Shown: piece after piece, positions 16,353 to 24,743 of the stretch
Layout of the letters: every line of letters starts with the position of its first letter
How positions within the stretch are numbered: position 1 is the first letter of the stretch
NCBI GenBank assembly: GCA_965223835.1
Contig: CBDCXQ010000001.1
Location: 2,852,001 to 2,916,000 of the forward strand
DNA: 64,000 nt
Reading direction: 5' to 3'
Source: CAVYXZ01 sp965223835
Lineage (GTDB): Bacteria; Chloroflexota; Anaerolineae; Aggregatilineales; Phototrophicaceae
Position numbers and translations under genes: made by a program
The notes under the pieces: generated by a model
Seen by the model: only the letters and a program-made list of their open reading frames with translations
The model's database searches: none
Told to the model about the DNA's origin: nothing

Positions 16353-17546
16353 ATGAAAAGTTATTTGTCCCATCTAGAATGCGGCTGGTGTCAACACACA
16401 TTTGATGCCGACCAGCTTATGAATCTGTGCCCGGATTGCAGTAAACCGCTGCTGGCCCGCTACGATTTAGACCGTGCGCGTCAAGACCTGACACCGACCA
16501 TTCTCAGCCGCCGCGCTCCTAATCTCTGGCGCTATACCGAGGTGCTGCCGGTCAGAGATCCAACTTTTCGAGTGACGCTCGACGAAGGCTATACCCCCTT
16601 ACTCAAGCTGGAACGGCTCGGCAAACAACTGGGCTTAAGCAATTTGTACGCGAAGAACGAAGCGGCCAACCCCACCGATTCCTTCAAGGCAAGGGGCCTG
16701 GTGATGGCGGTCAATCGAGCGGCAGAATTGGGCGCGAAAGCCATTGCAATTCCAACTGCCGGCAATGCCGGAAGCGCCATGGCCGCCTATGCAGCGAAAG
16801 TTGGCCTACCCGCCTACATTTATGCACCTCAGGACGTGCCACAGCCATTTATCGCTGAAATGCAAGCGTTAGGTGCCGAGATCACACTGGTTGATGGCCT
16901 TATCACCGATTGTGCTCGTTATGTTCAGGCCGGGGTCGCCGAAGGTCGTTGGTTCGATGTCTCGACATTGAAAGAACCCTATCGGGTCGAAGGCAAGAAA
17001 ACGATGGGTTACGAACTATTTGAGAATTTCGACGGTACGTTGCCCGATCTTGTGCTGTATCCCACCGGTGGCGGCACCGGAATGATCGGTATGTGGAAAG
17101 CCTTTGCCGAAATGCAGGCGATGGATTGGATTGACTCACGAAGACCACGCATGGTCAGTGTACAAGCAGCGGGTTGTGCCCCCATTGTCCGGGCCTATGA
17201 AGCGGGGGCTGAATTTGCCACGCCCTGGCAAGGTGCCACCACTGTCGCTGATGGATTACGCGTGCCAGCGGCTGTCGGTGATTTTTTGATCCTGCGGGCG
17301 ATCCGCGAGAGCGCTGGTACTGCCCTTGCCGTCAGTGACGAAGCCACGATTGCCGCAATGCTGGAAATTGGTCGCCTGGAAGGATTATTTGTCGCGCCAG
17401 AAGCCGCCGCCACGCTGGTTGCCTTAAAGCAAATGATCGCCGATGGACAGGTTCAACCCGATGAGAAGGTTGTCCTGTTCATCACCGGCAGCGGTCTCAA
17501 ATACAGTCACCTGGTTGATACACCCAACCGGCAACAACCGACCTAA
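16353..17546 (+). CDS. thrC: Threonine synthase-family PLP enzyme with N-terminal zinc ribbon
   Basis: The 397-residue fold-type II PLP enzyme has a zinc ribbon at its N-terminus (C10, C13, C26, C29). The cofactor lysine is K112 in N-P-T-D-S-F-K-A-R-G, and the glycine-rich phosphate loop is P-T-G-G-G-T-G. Zinc-ribbon threonine synthases convert O-phosphohomoserine to threonine. Close paralogues include cysteate synthase, which uses phosphoserine and sulfite. The neighbours are catabolic or oxidative rather than hom/thrB, so threonine synthase is the best but not the only reading. It is convergent with the 2-hydroxyacid dehydrogenase gene (18-bp gap) and follows the cox run at a 63-bp gap. Confidence 0.8.
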   Translation: MKSYLSHLECGWCQHTFDADQLMNLCPDCSKPLLARYDLDRARQDLTPTILSRRAPNLWRYTEVLPVRDPTFRVTLDEGYTPLLKLERLGKQLGLSNLYAKNEAANPTDSFKARGLVMAVNRAAELGAKAIAIPTAGNAGSAMAAYAAKVGLPAYIYAPQDVPQPFIAEMQALGAEITLVDGLITDCARYVQAGVAEGRWFDVSTLKEPYRVEGKKTMGYELFENFDGTLPDLVLYPTGGGTGMIGMWKAFAEMQAMDWIDSRRPRMVSVQAAGCAPIVRAYEAGAEFATPWQGATTVADGLRVPAAVGDFLILRAIRESAGTALAVSDEATIAAMLEIGRLEGLFVAPEAAATLVALKQMIADGQVQPDEKVVLFITGSGLKYSHLVDTPNRQQPT

Positions 17547-17564
17547 ATTCTGCTGCCCCGAATA

Positions 17565-18542
17565 TCACCGCCGTCGCGTATTCCACACTTCCGGGTTGAC
17601 CAATCCCGGCGGTTGTTTATCGTCCAGGACCATCAAGATCTGCCGGGCTGCACTGGACCGGCTACGCAATTGTCCCTCGTGGGTCTTGGAAGCTATGTGC
17701 GGCGTTGCAATGACGTTATCCATGTGCAACAGCGGATTATCAGCAGCCGGTGGTTCAGGGTCAAAAACATCCAACGCTGCCGCTGAAAGTTTACCGCTGT
17801 TCAACGCATCAATCAGCGCACTTTCTACGACTACTGGCCCGCGTGCGCAATTCACCAGCACGGCACCGGTTTTCATCTTTGCCATTGTCCCAGCATTCAT
17901 CATGCCACGAGTTTCAGTCGTCAAGGGCACATGCAGTGTGACAATATTGGCCTGTTCAAGCAAACTTTCCAGCCGGTCAACTAATTGCACCCGAAAACTC
18001 ACCGCCCGTCCCTCCATGATATAAGGATCATAGGCGATGACCCGCAGTCCCAGCACATGCGCAATCTCCGCCACGCGTGCGCCAATCCGCCCCAGGCCGA
18101 TAATGCCCAGCGTATTGCCGTTTAGATCAAAACTCGTCAACTCCGGTAGCGGTAGCCAGGACCCGGCGCTCATCAGCACGTTGCTCTGTTTGATTCGGCG
18201 CACGGCGTTCAACATCATCCCGATTGTGAATACAGCGGTTGTCTCCGTATTGCCATCCGGCGTGCGCAGCACACAGACGCCACAGGCCGTCGCTTCATCG
18301 ACATTCACGTTGTCATAGCCAGCACCAGCCCGCGCTACGACCTTGAGATTAGGCAATTGCTCAAAGGTTGCCCCGACGCCAGGAAAGCCGGGACAGATCA
18401 CAGCGGCATCGGCGCGTTCAATTCCCTCAAGACTCTCTGGTGGCGTCGGATCACTGCGCGGACCAATCACATCAGTCGCCGCTTCCAGCAATCCGATAGC
18501 TTGCGGCGGCATATTGACGCCGACCCATACTTTATGCTTCAT
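17565..18542 (-). CDS. D-isomer-specific 2-hydroxyacid dehydrogenase
   Basis: The 325-residue NAD(P)-dependent enzyme has the family's Rossmann motif G-L-G-R-I-G-A-R-V, the substrate-binding V-A-R-A-G-A-G-Y-D-N, the catalytic Arg region N-C-A-R-G-P-V-V, the Glu near V-F-D-P-E-P-P and the catalytic His in A-T-P-H-I-A-S. It interconverts a 2-hydroxyacid and its 2-oxoacid; the actual substrate is not visible. The gene overlaps by 4 bp the stop of an Ldh2-type dehydrogenase gene upstream, which makes an operon of two unrelated hydroxyacid dehydrogenases. There is no ACT domain, so this is not a full-length SerA. Confidence 0.88.
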   Translation of the reverse strand: MKHKVWVGVNMPPQAIGLLEAATDVIGPRSDPTPPESLEGIERADAAVICPGFPGVGATFEQLPNLKVVARAGAGYDNVNVDEATACGVCVLRTPDGNTETTAVFTIGMMLNAVRRIKQSNVLMSAGSWLPLPELTSFDLNGNTLGIIGLGRIGARVAEIAHVLGLRVIAYDPYIMEGRAVSFRVQLVDRLESLLEQANIVTLHVPLTTETRGMMNAGTMAKMKTGAVLVNCARGPVVVESALIDALNSGKLSAAALDVFDPEPPAADNPLLHMDNVIATPHIASKTHEGQLRSRSSAARQILMVLDDKQPPGLVNPEVWNTRRR

Positions 18543-19588
18543 GCCGATGTCTCCTCAATGTTCGGTATGGTGACAGCCAGTTCAGCAGCCAGCCCGGTTA
18601 AATTCTGCCAGACTGTATCCGGCAGTGGAATCCCATCACGCGTACGCACCGCTGTCGATCGTGCTTCCTTGTCGCCCGGCAATAGCACTTCATCAAAGCC
18701 TGTCGCCGACGGCACAATTTTGACCCGTTCGATGAGTTCACGAGTAAGGCGTTCGAATCGATCCAGATCGGTAAACGCATCCACCTGTAGCGCCATAATC
18801 ACTGTCGGATTGCCCGGCTCAAATTCTGGCGATGAGGTCGGGGCAAACCCGGCCAGTAAAGTCGGAATAATCTCCATCATGATCGCCAGCCCCGACCCCT
18901 TATACGTCCCGAAAGGCAGCAGCATGCCACCATCGAAAAAGTCGGCTGGATCTGTTGTTGGCCTACCCAGTTTGTCGAGTAACATACCCTCTGGCATCGG
19001 TTCGCCTTTGCTCTGCGCTACCGTGACCTTCCCATTCGCCACCGCCGCTGTTGCGTAATCCAGGAGTAAGGGTTCATCGCCAGTCGGCACCGCCCACGCC
19101 ATCGGGTTGGTCCCCAGCATCGGCTCCCGCCCACCCCAGGGTGTCACCGACTTTCGGACGATGGTACCGCTGGTAAACACCAGACCAACATCGCCCTGTC
19201 GCGCCAGCATATCGGCATATTCGCCCAGGCGACCAATATGATTGACACGGCTCAAAGCAACGGCCCCAATACCATGCGCCGCTGCCAGTTCACCTGCCAG
19301 TTCCGTACCAAAACGCGCCCCGATTTGACCGAAGCCGAAGCCACAATCAACAATGGCAATTGCACCCCGACTCCGTTCAAGCGTCGGTCGGACTGTCGGA
19401 TGCAACGTCCCCTTTTGGATTTGCGTCACATACTGGTTCACGCGAATGATGCCATGCGAATCGTGACCCATCAGGTTCGTCGTCACCAGCGATTCAGCTA
19501 CAGCCCACGCAATATCATCGGGCGCACCGGCTGCCGCAAAAATAGCCTGACCAAAATCGGTCAGCGTATTGACTTGTATATTTGGCAT
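18539..19588 (-). CDS. Malate/L-lactate/sulfolactate/ureidoglycolate dehydrogenase family (Ldh2)
   Basis: The 349-residue protein belongs to the Ldh2/MDH2 family, which is unrelated to classical lactate dehydrogenases. Visible marks are the catalytic G-H-D-S-H-G-I-I-R, S-R-V-N-H-I-G-R-L-G-E, G-T-N-P-M-A-W-A-V-P and the C-terminal G-S-G-L-A-I-M-M-E. Members oxidise (S)-malate, ureidoglycolate (AllD) or (R)-sulfolactate (ComC) with NAD(P). In this purine-flavoured neighbourhood an AllD role is tempting. The tight coupling to a D-2-hydroxyacid dehydrogenase recalls the ComC-SlcC pair. Neither can be chosen from sequence alone. The ABC importer operon ends 102 bp upstream on the same strand. Confidence 0.85.
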   Translation of the reverse strand: MPNIQVNTLTDFGQAIFAAAGAPDDIAWAVAESLVTTNLMGHDSHGIIRVNQYVTQIQKGTLHPTVRPTLERSRGAIAIVDCGFGFGQIGARFGTELAGELAAAHGIGAVALSRVNHIGRLGEYADMLARQGDVGLVFTSGTIVRKSVTPWGGREPMLGTNPMAWAVPTGDEPLLLDYATAAVANGKVTVAQSKGEPMPEGMLLDKLGRPTTDPADFFDGGMLLPFGTYKGSGLAIMMEIIPTLLAGFAPTSSPEFEPGNPTVIMALQVDAFTDLDRFERLTRELIERVKIVPSATGFDEVLLPGDKEARSTAVRTRDGIPLPDTVWQNLTGLAAELAVTIPNIEETSA

Positions 19589-19690
19589 GACTTTTAAGTA
19601 CCGCTGCTCTCAATAAACATCGAGAGATTGTAACGCAGCAGCGTTAAACGGGGAGTCCAACTCGCTAATTGGCATTAATCAGAGGTTCAA

Positions 19691-21232
19691 TTACGTGGTC
19701 ACGGCACCGGCCATCATCAAGCCCAGCAGTTCAACATCCGCCTGTTGCCGGTCGACCACGCCGACAATGCGGCCTTCATACATCACCGCAATGCGATCCG
19801 ACAGCGCCATAATTTCGTCAAGGTCTTCGGAGATCAACAAAATCGCTACACCATGACTTCGCTGCTCCATGAGCACATTACGGATATACTCCGATGCCCC
19901 AATATCGACGCCCCGGGTCGGTTGCGCCGCTAACAGAACCACCGGCTCCCGCGATAACTCACGCGCCAAAATCAGCTTCTGCACATTGCCACCGGATAAA
20001 TTCTTAATTGGCGTTTCCTGGGTGGGCGTCTTGACATTAAAGCGGTCAATCAAACCAGCAGTATGTTGGCGAATTGCCTCGAAATTGTAAAATACGCTGT
20101 TTAAGAATTGCGGTGCGTTGTTGGTTTGCAAGATGGCATTCTCAGCAACCGAGAAATTACCAATGGTCCCGTGTCGGTTGCGTTCTTCGGGGATGAAGGC
20201 CAACCCGGCACTCAAGCGGCCCTGCACTGGCAAATTGAGAATATTTTGTCCCGCCAACTGCACACTGCCGCCGGTGGCTGATCGTAATCCAGCGATGCAT
20301 TCTGCCAGTTCGCGTTGTCCATTACCCGACACGCCGGCCACACCCACAATTTCTCCCGCCCGCACATCCAGTGAAACCTGCTCTAACGCCGGTAAATCAC
20401 GGTCATTCAAGGCAGTCAGGTTTTTAATTCCCAGTTGCACCGGCCCGGTCTCAACTTCGGCTCGATCCGGTTGAAATTGCACGTCGCGCCCGACCATCAT
20501 GCGGGCTAGAGTCCGCTGTTCAACACCATCATTGGGAATCGTATCTACCAGCCGACCATCGCGCATCACCGTAATTCGATCGCACAATTCCTGGACTTCA
20601 TACAACTTGTGCGAGATAAAGATCAACGCATGACCTTGATCGCGCATCTGCCGCAACGTACCAAACAATTCATCCACTTCCTGCGGCGTGAGTACGGCTG
20701 TTGGCTCATCCAGGATAATTAACGCCCCACCTTGATAAAGCGCTTTGACGATCTCGATACGCTGTTGCTCACCAACCGACAATTGCCAGACATAGGCATC
20801 GGGATCAACTTTCAGGCCATACGCCTCAGATAGTTCCTGCAAGCGTTGCTTCACTTGCTTCAAATCGAGCAGTGGACGGCCTTTAATCCCCAGCGCCACA
20901 TTTTCTGTCACGGTCAACGTGGGCACCAGCATGAAGTGCTGATGAATCATGCCGATTCCCTGTGACAGAGCGTCCGCTGGCGAACGAAAATCAACGTCTC
21001 GACCATTGAGCCGAATCTCACCGCCATCTGGCTGATACAACCCGTACAGGATTTTCATCAACGTGCTTTTGCCCGCGCCATTTTCACCGAGCAATGCGTG
21101 AATTTCACCGGCCCGCACATCGAAGTTCACCCGATCATTCGCCAGCACACCGGGAAAACGTTTGGTGATTTCAACCAGTTCAGCCTGTGCAATTTGCGTA
21201 TGCCCGGAGGGGAGGGTTTGTGTTGCAGACAT
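19691..21232 (-). CDS. ABC transporter ATP-binding protein, BMP/nucleoside type (two nucleotide-binding domains)
   Basis: The 513-residue protein contains two ABC ATPase domains in tandem. The first has Walker A G-E-N-G-A-G-K-S-T, signature L-S-V-G-E-Q-Q-R and Walker B L-I-I-L-D-E-P. The second has a degenerate Walker A (G-V-S-G-N-G-Q-R-E), the signature L-S-G-G-N-V-Q-K and V-V-L-L-A-A-Q-P-T-R-G-V-D. This layout is that of sugar and nucleoside importers of the RbsA/YufO class. It is the last gene of the importer operon (permease, permease, binding protein, ATPase). A stem-loop at 21251-21280 separates it from the binding protein gene. Together with a PnrA/BmpA-type binding protein it points to nucleoside or purine uptake. 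Confidence 0.92.
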   Translation of the reverse strand: MSATQTLPSGHTQIAQAELVEITKRFPGVLANDRVNFDVRAGEIHALLGENGAGKSTLMKILYGLYQPDGGEIRLNGRDVDFRSPADALSQGIGMIHQHFMLVPTLTVTENVALGIKGRPLLDLKQVKQRLQELSEAYGLKVDPDAYVWQLSVGEQQRIEIVKALYQGGALIILDEPTAVLTPQEVDELFGTLRQMRDQGHALIFISHKLYEVQELCDRITVMRDGRLVDTIPNDGVEQRTLARMMVGRDVQFQPDRAEVETGPVQLGIKNLTALNDRDLPALEQVSLDVRAGEIVGVAGVSGNGQRELAECIAGLRSATGGSVQLAGQNILNLPVQGRLSAGLAFIPEERNRHGTIGNFSVAENAILQTNNAPQFLNSVFYNFEAIRQHTAGLIDRFNVKTPTQETPIKNLSGGNVQKLILARELSREPVVLLAAQPTRGVDIGASEYIRNVLMEQRSHGVAILLISEDLDEIMALSDRIAVMYEGRIVGVVDRQQADVELLGLMMAGAVTT

Positions 21233-21250
21233 AAGCTTATCCAGTGTCAG

Positions 21251-21280
21251 TTTAGGGGCACTGTCTACCGTGCCCCTAAA
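21251..21280 (-). promoter_or_regulatory. Intercistronic stem-loop after the binding-protein gene
   Basis: A perfect 11-bp inverted repeat (TTTAGGGGCAC and GTGCCCCTAAA) has an 8-base loop. It lies between the binding protein and ATPase genes of the importer operon. No T-run follows on the minus strand, so it is more likely an mRNA stabiliser or partial attenuator than a full terminator. It fits the common need for more binding protein than ATPase. Confidence 0.7.
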
Positions 21281-21298
21281 GAATATGTGTACGTGTGG

Positions 21299-22288
21299 CT
21301 ATTCGGGCAGTTCGCGGGCAACTTCAATCTCGCCTGACAGGATACCTCCAGCAGCAGCTCCTGCCGCCGCGAGCACATCCGCCGGGATGCTGACATTACC
21401 AAACACGAAGGTTTGACCGCCATTTTCCAATGTCAGCGTATACGCCACGCCGCCGAGTTCACCTGCCTGATGGCGCTCAATCATATCTAGCAAAGTCGGT
21501 GCCCAGTTGTAAACCTGTGACGTCACGACGGCGTCCGGCCATTCGGGGCTTTGATCGCTCTGTGTGCCAAACCAGTAGCCGCCTGCGGTCTGCACAGCTT
21601 CAATCGCGCCAACGACCATCTGCGACGTACCAGTCAATACATCCGCGCCCGCCGCGAGATGGGCATTACCCACGTCAGTCCCAGCAGCGACATCGCTGAA
21701 TGACCCGGTGTAGGCCACCAGCACTTCCGCATCGGGGTTGGTCGCTTCGGCACCTTGGATGAAACCGTTGATGTACAGCAAGGCATCCCCCGCTTGCACC
21801 GGACCAACAATACCAATCACATTGTTTTCGGTTAACAAGGCCGCCATGACACCATTGACATAACCGCCTTCTTCAGCCGAGGCTTCATAAGCGAAAATGT
21901 TGGTCAAACCCACATCTGCACCCGTATCTGTCGCCGTACCCCAGGCAAATGACGTATCTGGGAAGTCCGGTGCAATATCAAACAACGATGTGCCATACTG
22001 CGTGCCATGCGCGATAATGAGGTCATAACCATCTTCAGCATAGCCGCGCAGGGTTTCCGCAGCCGCAGCCACATCGAACATGCCTTCAGTAAAGGCGATT
22101 TCCATCGCATCTTCACCACCCAGCATCGCCTGAACATCCAGCAAACCCTGAAAGATCGACTGACTCCAGGATAGGTCGGTCGTGCTGCTGGGCATCACAA
22201 TCGCCACCCGGATCTGATCCTGGGCCTGGGCCAGGCCACCAAATGCCAATACACTGATGACCAGCGCCAGTAAAAGTACTTTCTTCAT
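21299..22288 (-). CDS. BMP-family (PnrA-like) solute-binding protein
   Basis: The 329-residue exported protein starts with a signal peptide (M-K-K-V-L-L-L-A-L-V-I-S-V-L-A-F) ending at A-Q-A-Q-D. No lipobox Cys is present, which is unusual for this family in Gram-positives but normal for a soluble periplasmic-type protein. The mature part follows the BMP/PnrA pattern: I-R-V-A-I-V-M-P, D-L-S-W-S-Q-S, L-I-I-A-H-G-T-Q-Y and A-G-A-D-V-L. Such proteins bind purine nucleosides in the best-studied cases. A strong AAGGAGGA ribosome binding site precedes ATG 22288. The C-terminus is acidic and Ala/Gly-rich. Confidence 0.9.
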   Translation of the reverse strand: MKKVLLLALVISVLAFGGLAQAQDQIRVAIVMPSSTTDLSWSQSIFQGLLDVQAMLGGEDAMEIAFTEGMFDVAAAAETLRGYAEDGYDLIIAHGTQYGTSLFDIAPDFPDTSFAWGTATDTGADVGLTNIFAYEASAEEGGYVNGVMAALLTENNVIGIVGPVQAGDALLYINGFIQGAEATNPDAEVLVAYTGSFSDVAAGTDVGNAHLAAGADVLTGTSQMVVGAIEAVQTAGGYWFGTQSDQSPEWPDAVVTSQVYNWAPTLLDMIERHQAGELGGVAYTLTLENGGQTFVFGNVSIPADVLAAAGAAAGGILSGEIEVARELPE

Positions 22289-22332
22289 TACTCATTCCTC
22301 CTTAGATAAAACATCGTGATCGTGCGAGATCG

Positions 22333-23292
22333 TTAATTCTCGCCCCGTTCAAACGGCTTCGTCAAGGCTGCCGGTTCTCGTCGCTGGCCTTCACGCGCAA
22401 AGATCAGGACCACAATCGTCAGAACATACGGCAACATAATCAATAGATTGGGCGGGATCGCGTCCCCACCAATCCGAACATCAAGCAATTGAACCCAGAT
22501 TTGCAGGTTATTCGCGGCGCTAAACAACAAGGCACCCAGCATGACGCGCCAGGGCGACCAGCCACCAAAGTAAACCAGCGCCACCGCAATAAATCCCCGG
22601 CCAGCGGTCATATTTTCCTGGAACACACCATTCAACGCAATCGACAGCGAAGCACCCGCAATCCCGGCCATCACGCCGCCCAGTATAACCGTTGAATAAC
22701 GCACTCGTATGACATTCACGCCCATCGCATCGGCAGCAGTCGGATTTTGACCAACGGCTCGAATTTGCAACCCCCAGGTCGTGCGGTTCAGTACCCAAAT
22801 CGAAATCGGCACCAGCGCGAACGCAGCATACACCATCAAATTCTGCCGGAAGAAAATCTCACCTACGATTGGCAAATCACCCAACGCCGGAATGTTGATT
22901 TTCTGGAAACCTTCAGCAACGATCACACCGTCAGCCAGCACCCGGAACAAGAGCGTCGACAGGCCCAATCCAAGCATGGTAAAACCGATTCCACTGATTC
23001 CCTGTTCTGCCTGAAATGTCACGCTCACCACAGCCATCGCCAAACCCAGCAAACCGCCGACCAGCATGGCTGCCAACAAGCCCGCCCCCAGGTCCGCTCC
23101 CAGACCTTTATCTGAGACCACAAAGACGGCGGTGAACGCGCCCATAAGCATAATGCCCTCAACGCCAAGATTGAGCACACCAGAACGTTGGGCGAACAAT
23201 TCACCGAGCGCCGCGTACAAAAACGGCATCGCCGCTGCTAATGTCAGACCCAAAGCGGGAACCAGAATCTCCAGGAAATCGCGTTCGCCCAT
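22333..23292 (-). CDS. ABC transporter permease 2 (BMP/nucleoside type)
   Basis: This is an integral membrane permease of the RbsC/YufQ-like class with about eight to nine hydrophobic helices. The family hallmark near the N-terminal third is G-V-L-N-L-G-V-E-G-I-M-L-M-G, and later there is A-V-G-Q-N-P-T-A-A-D-A-M-G-V-N. I chose ATG 23292 (M-G-E-R-D-F-L). Upstream in-frame starts lie inside the first permease gene and would add a basic non-membrane stretch. It begins 4 bp after the stop of permease 1, so translation is probably coupled. It forms the channel heterodimer with permease 1. Confidence 0.9.
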   Translation of the reverse strand: MGERDFLEILVPALGLTLAAAMPFLYAALGELFAQRSGVLNLGVEGIMLMGAFTAVFVVSDKGLGADLGAGLLAAMLVGGLLGLAMAVVSVTFQAEQGISGIGFTMLGLGLSTLLFRVLADGVIVAEGFQKINIPALGDLPIVGEIFFRQNLMVYAAFALVPISIWVLNRTTWGLQIRAVGQNPTAADAMGVNVIRVRYSTVILGGVMAGIAGASLSIALNGVFQENMTAGRGFIAVALVYFGGWSPWRVMLGALLFSAANNLQIWVQLLDVRIGGDAIPPNLLIMLPYVLTIVVLIFAREGQRREPAALTKPFERGEN

Positions 23293-23296
23293 AAGC

Positions 23297-24448
23297 TTAA
23301 CCGACCTTCGTCGCTGCTGGCAGCAGATCATTATCAACCGTGACTGCCGCGCCCACTGCCTGTGATGCCCGCCGCGCCGCCCGCCGCCGCACCCAGACAT
23401 CGCTGCTCACCACAAAAATCACCACCAATCCTTGCAACGCGATCATGGTTGCTGATGGGACCTGAATCGTCCGCTGCATCTGTTCAGCACCCGTCAGGAG
23501 CGCTCCGAAAAAGAAAGCTGACGGAATGGCACCCAGCGGATGCAACCGACCAAATAACGCCACCACAATGCCGGAAAAGCCGTAACCGACCGCGAAACCT
23601 TCAACCATGCGGTGGGTCACCCCGGTCACTTCGACCATACCGGCCAGCCCGGCCAGTCCCCCACTCAAAGTCAACGCCAGCGTCACATACAAGGGCACAG
23701 AAATGCCGGCATATTTCGACGCATCTTTGTTCAAACCCACCGCGCGCACACGATAACCCAGCGGGGTACGCCATAACAACAGGTAAACGACAATTGCTGC
23801 GATTATCGCGATAAAAAGACCGGTATGTAAGCGGGCGGGTGGCACCAAGCGCCCTAACCAGACTGCTTGGGGTAGCCGTGCTGACTGGGGAATGCGAGTA
23901 CCCAGCTCAATTTCACGCGGATCAATCAGGGGGCCACTGAGTAAGAACAACAGCAATTGAATGGCGATCTGATTCATCATTACCGTGCTGAGAATTTCAT
24001 TCACAGAGAAACGCGCTTTCAGATAGCCCGGAATCGCGCCCCATACCGCCCCAGCACTAAACCCCACTAACAGCACGAGCGGCACATGCAACAGCGCAGG
24101 TAAGCCATCGCCAATTCCCACCGAGACCGCTGTCACTGCCACCGCTCCCATGAACAACTGGCCCTCTGCGCCAATGTTAATCACGCCGCCACGAAACGCG
24201 ATACAGATGCCAACCGCGACCAACAGCAGCGGAATCGCACGGGTGATCGTGTTATACAACCGGCTGAAATTGCCCTCGCGCCAGTTTTCAAAGCTGCCAA
24301 ACGCGCCGTTCAGCATCGACCCATAGGCTTCGATAGGGTTTTTTCCTAACGCCATTAACACCATTGCTCCAATCAGCAGCGCCAGAATGACGGCGATGAC
24401 CGGAGCTAAAATGGCAATTGGATCAACCTGATTTTGCGATCGTTTCAT
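23297..24448 (-). CDS. ABC transporter permease 1 (BMP/nucleoside type)
   Basis: This 383-residue membrane permease of the same class is the first gene of the importer operon. The N-terminal helix is followed by a long loop (K-N-P-I-E-A-Y-G-S-M-L) and the family motif G-G-V-I-N-I-G-A-E-G-Q-L-F-M-G. The cytoplasmic coupling region is R-A-V-G-L-N-K-D-A-S-K-Y-A-G-I-S. The C-terminal tail is basic (R-R-R-A-A-R-R-A). Gene order permease, permease, binding protein, ATPase is complete, so the importer should be functional. It is divergent from the FAD-subunit gene at 24744. Direction and spacing suggest the shared 295-bp region carries both promoters. Confidence 0.92.
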   Translation of the reverse strand: MKRSQNQVDPIAILAPVIAVILALLIGAMVLMALGKNPIEAYGSMLNGAFGSFENWREGNFSRLYNTITRAIPLLLVAVGICIAFRGGVINIGAEGQLFMGAVAVTAVSVGIGDGLPALLHVPLVLLVGFSAGAVWGAIPGYLKARFSVNEILSTVMMNQIAIQLLLFLLSGPLIDPREIELGTRIPQSARLPQAVWLGRLVPPARLHTGLFIAIIAAIVVYLLLWRTPLGYRVRAVGLNKDASKYAGISVPLYVTLALTLSGGLAGLAGMVEVTGVTHRMVEGFAVGYGFSGIVVALFGRLHPLGAIPSAFFFGALLTGAEQMQRTIQVPSATMIALQGLVVIFVVSSDVWVRRRAARRASQAVGAAVTVDNDLLPAATKVG

Positions 24449-24743
24449 ACGTACTCTGTATTAGCTTCCCATTGTCTGGCACCTAATTAAACCGTGCAAT
24501 TGCAAAAATTACCACAAATCGCCAGCGTTTTCTTGGTCAATTTGTTACGATAAATGACGCCAGACTTCGTCATTCACTGCTGAAGCTGTAAAATTCCACG
24601 AATTCACTTGTCAGCACCCGCAACCTGATGGTAAATTAGGGTATCCCGTTTTGCAGTCGGCAAATAGATTATATTGTCGGCGTGGGTCTGCCCCCTCGAA
24701 AAGCGCTGCAAGCAAGCTCTGTCACGTATGGAGAAAGCTGCTG
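24449..24743. other. Divergent intergenic region between the nucleoside importer and the second hydroxylase operon
   Basis: This 295-bp region holds no convincing gene. It must contain start signals for two divergent operons. The part at 24480-24560 is AT-rich (runs such as GCAATTGCAAAAATTACC). I could not assign a good -35/-10 pair on either strand. Co-regulation of uptake and hydroxylation from this region is likely but inferred. Confidence 0.4.

Noticed and set aside
19631..19646. Hairpin TAACGC-AGCA-GCGTTA downstream of the importer operon
   Set aside because: Only a 6-bp stem and no T-run on the minus strand; too weak to call a terminator.
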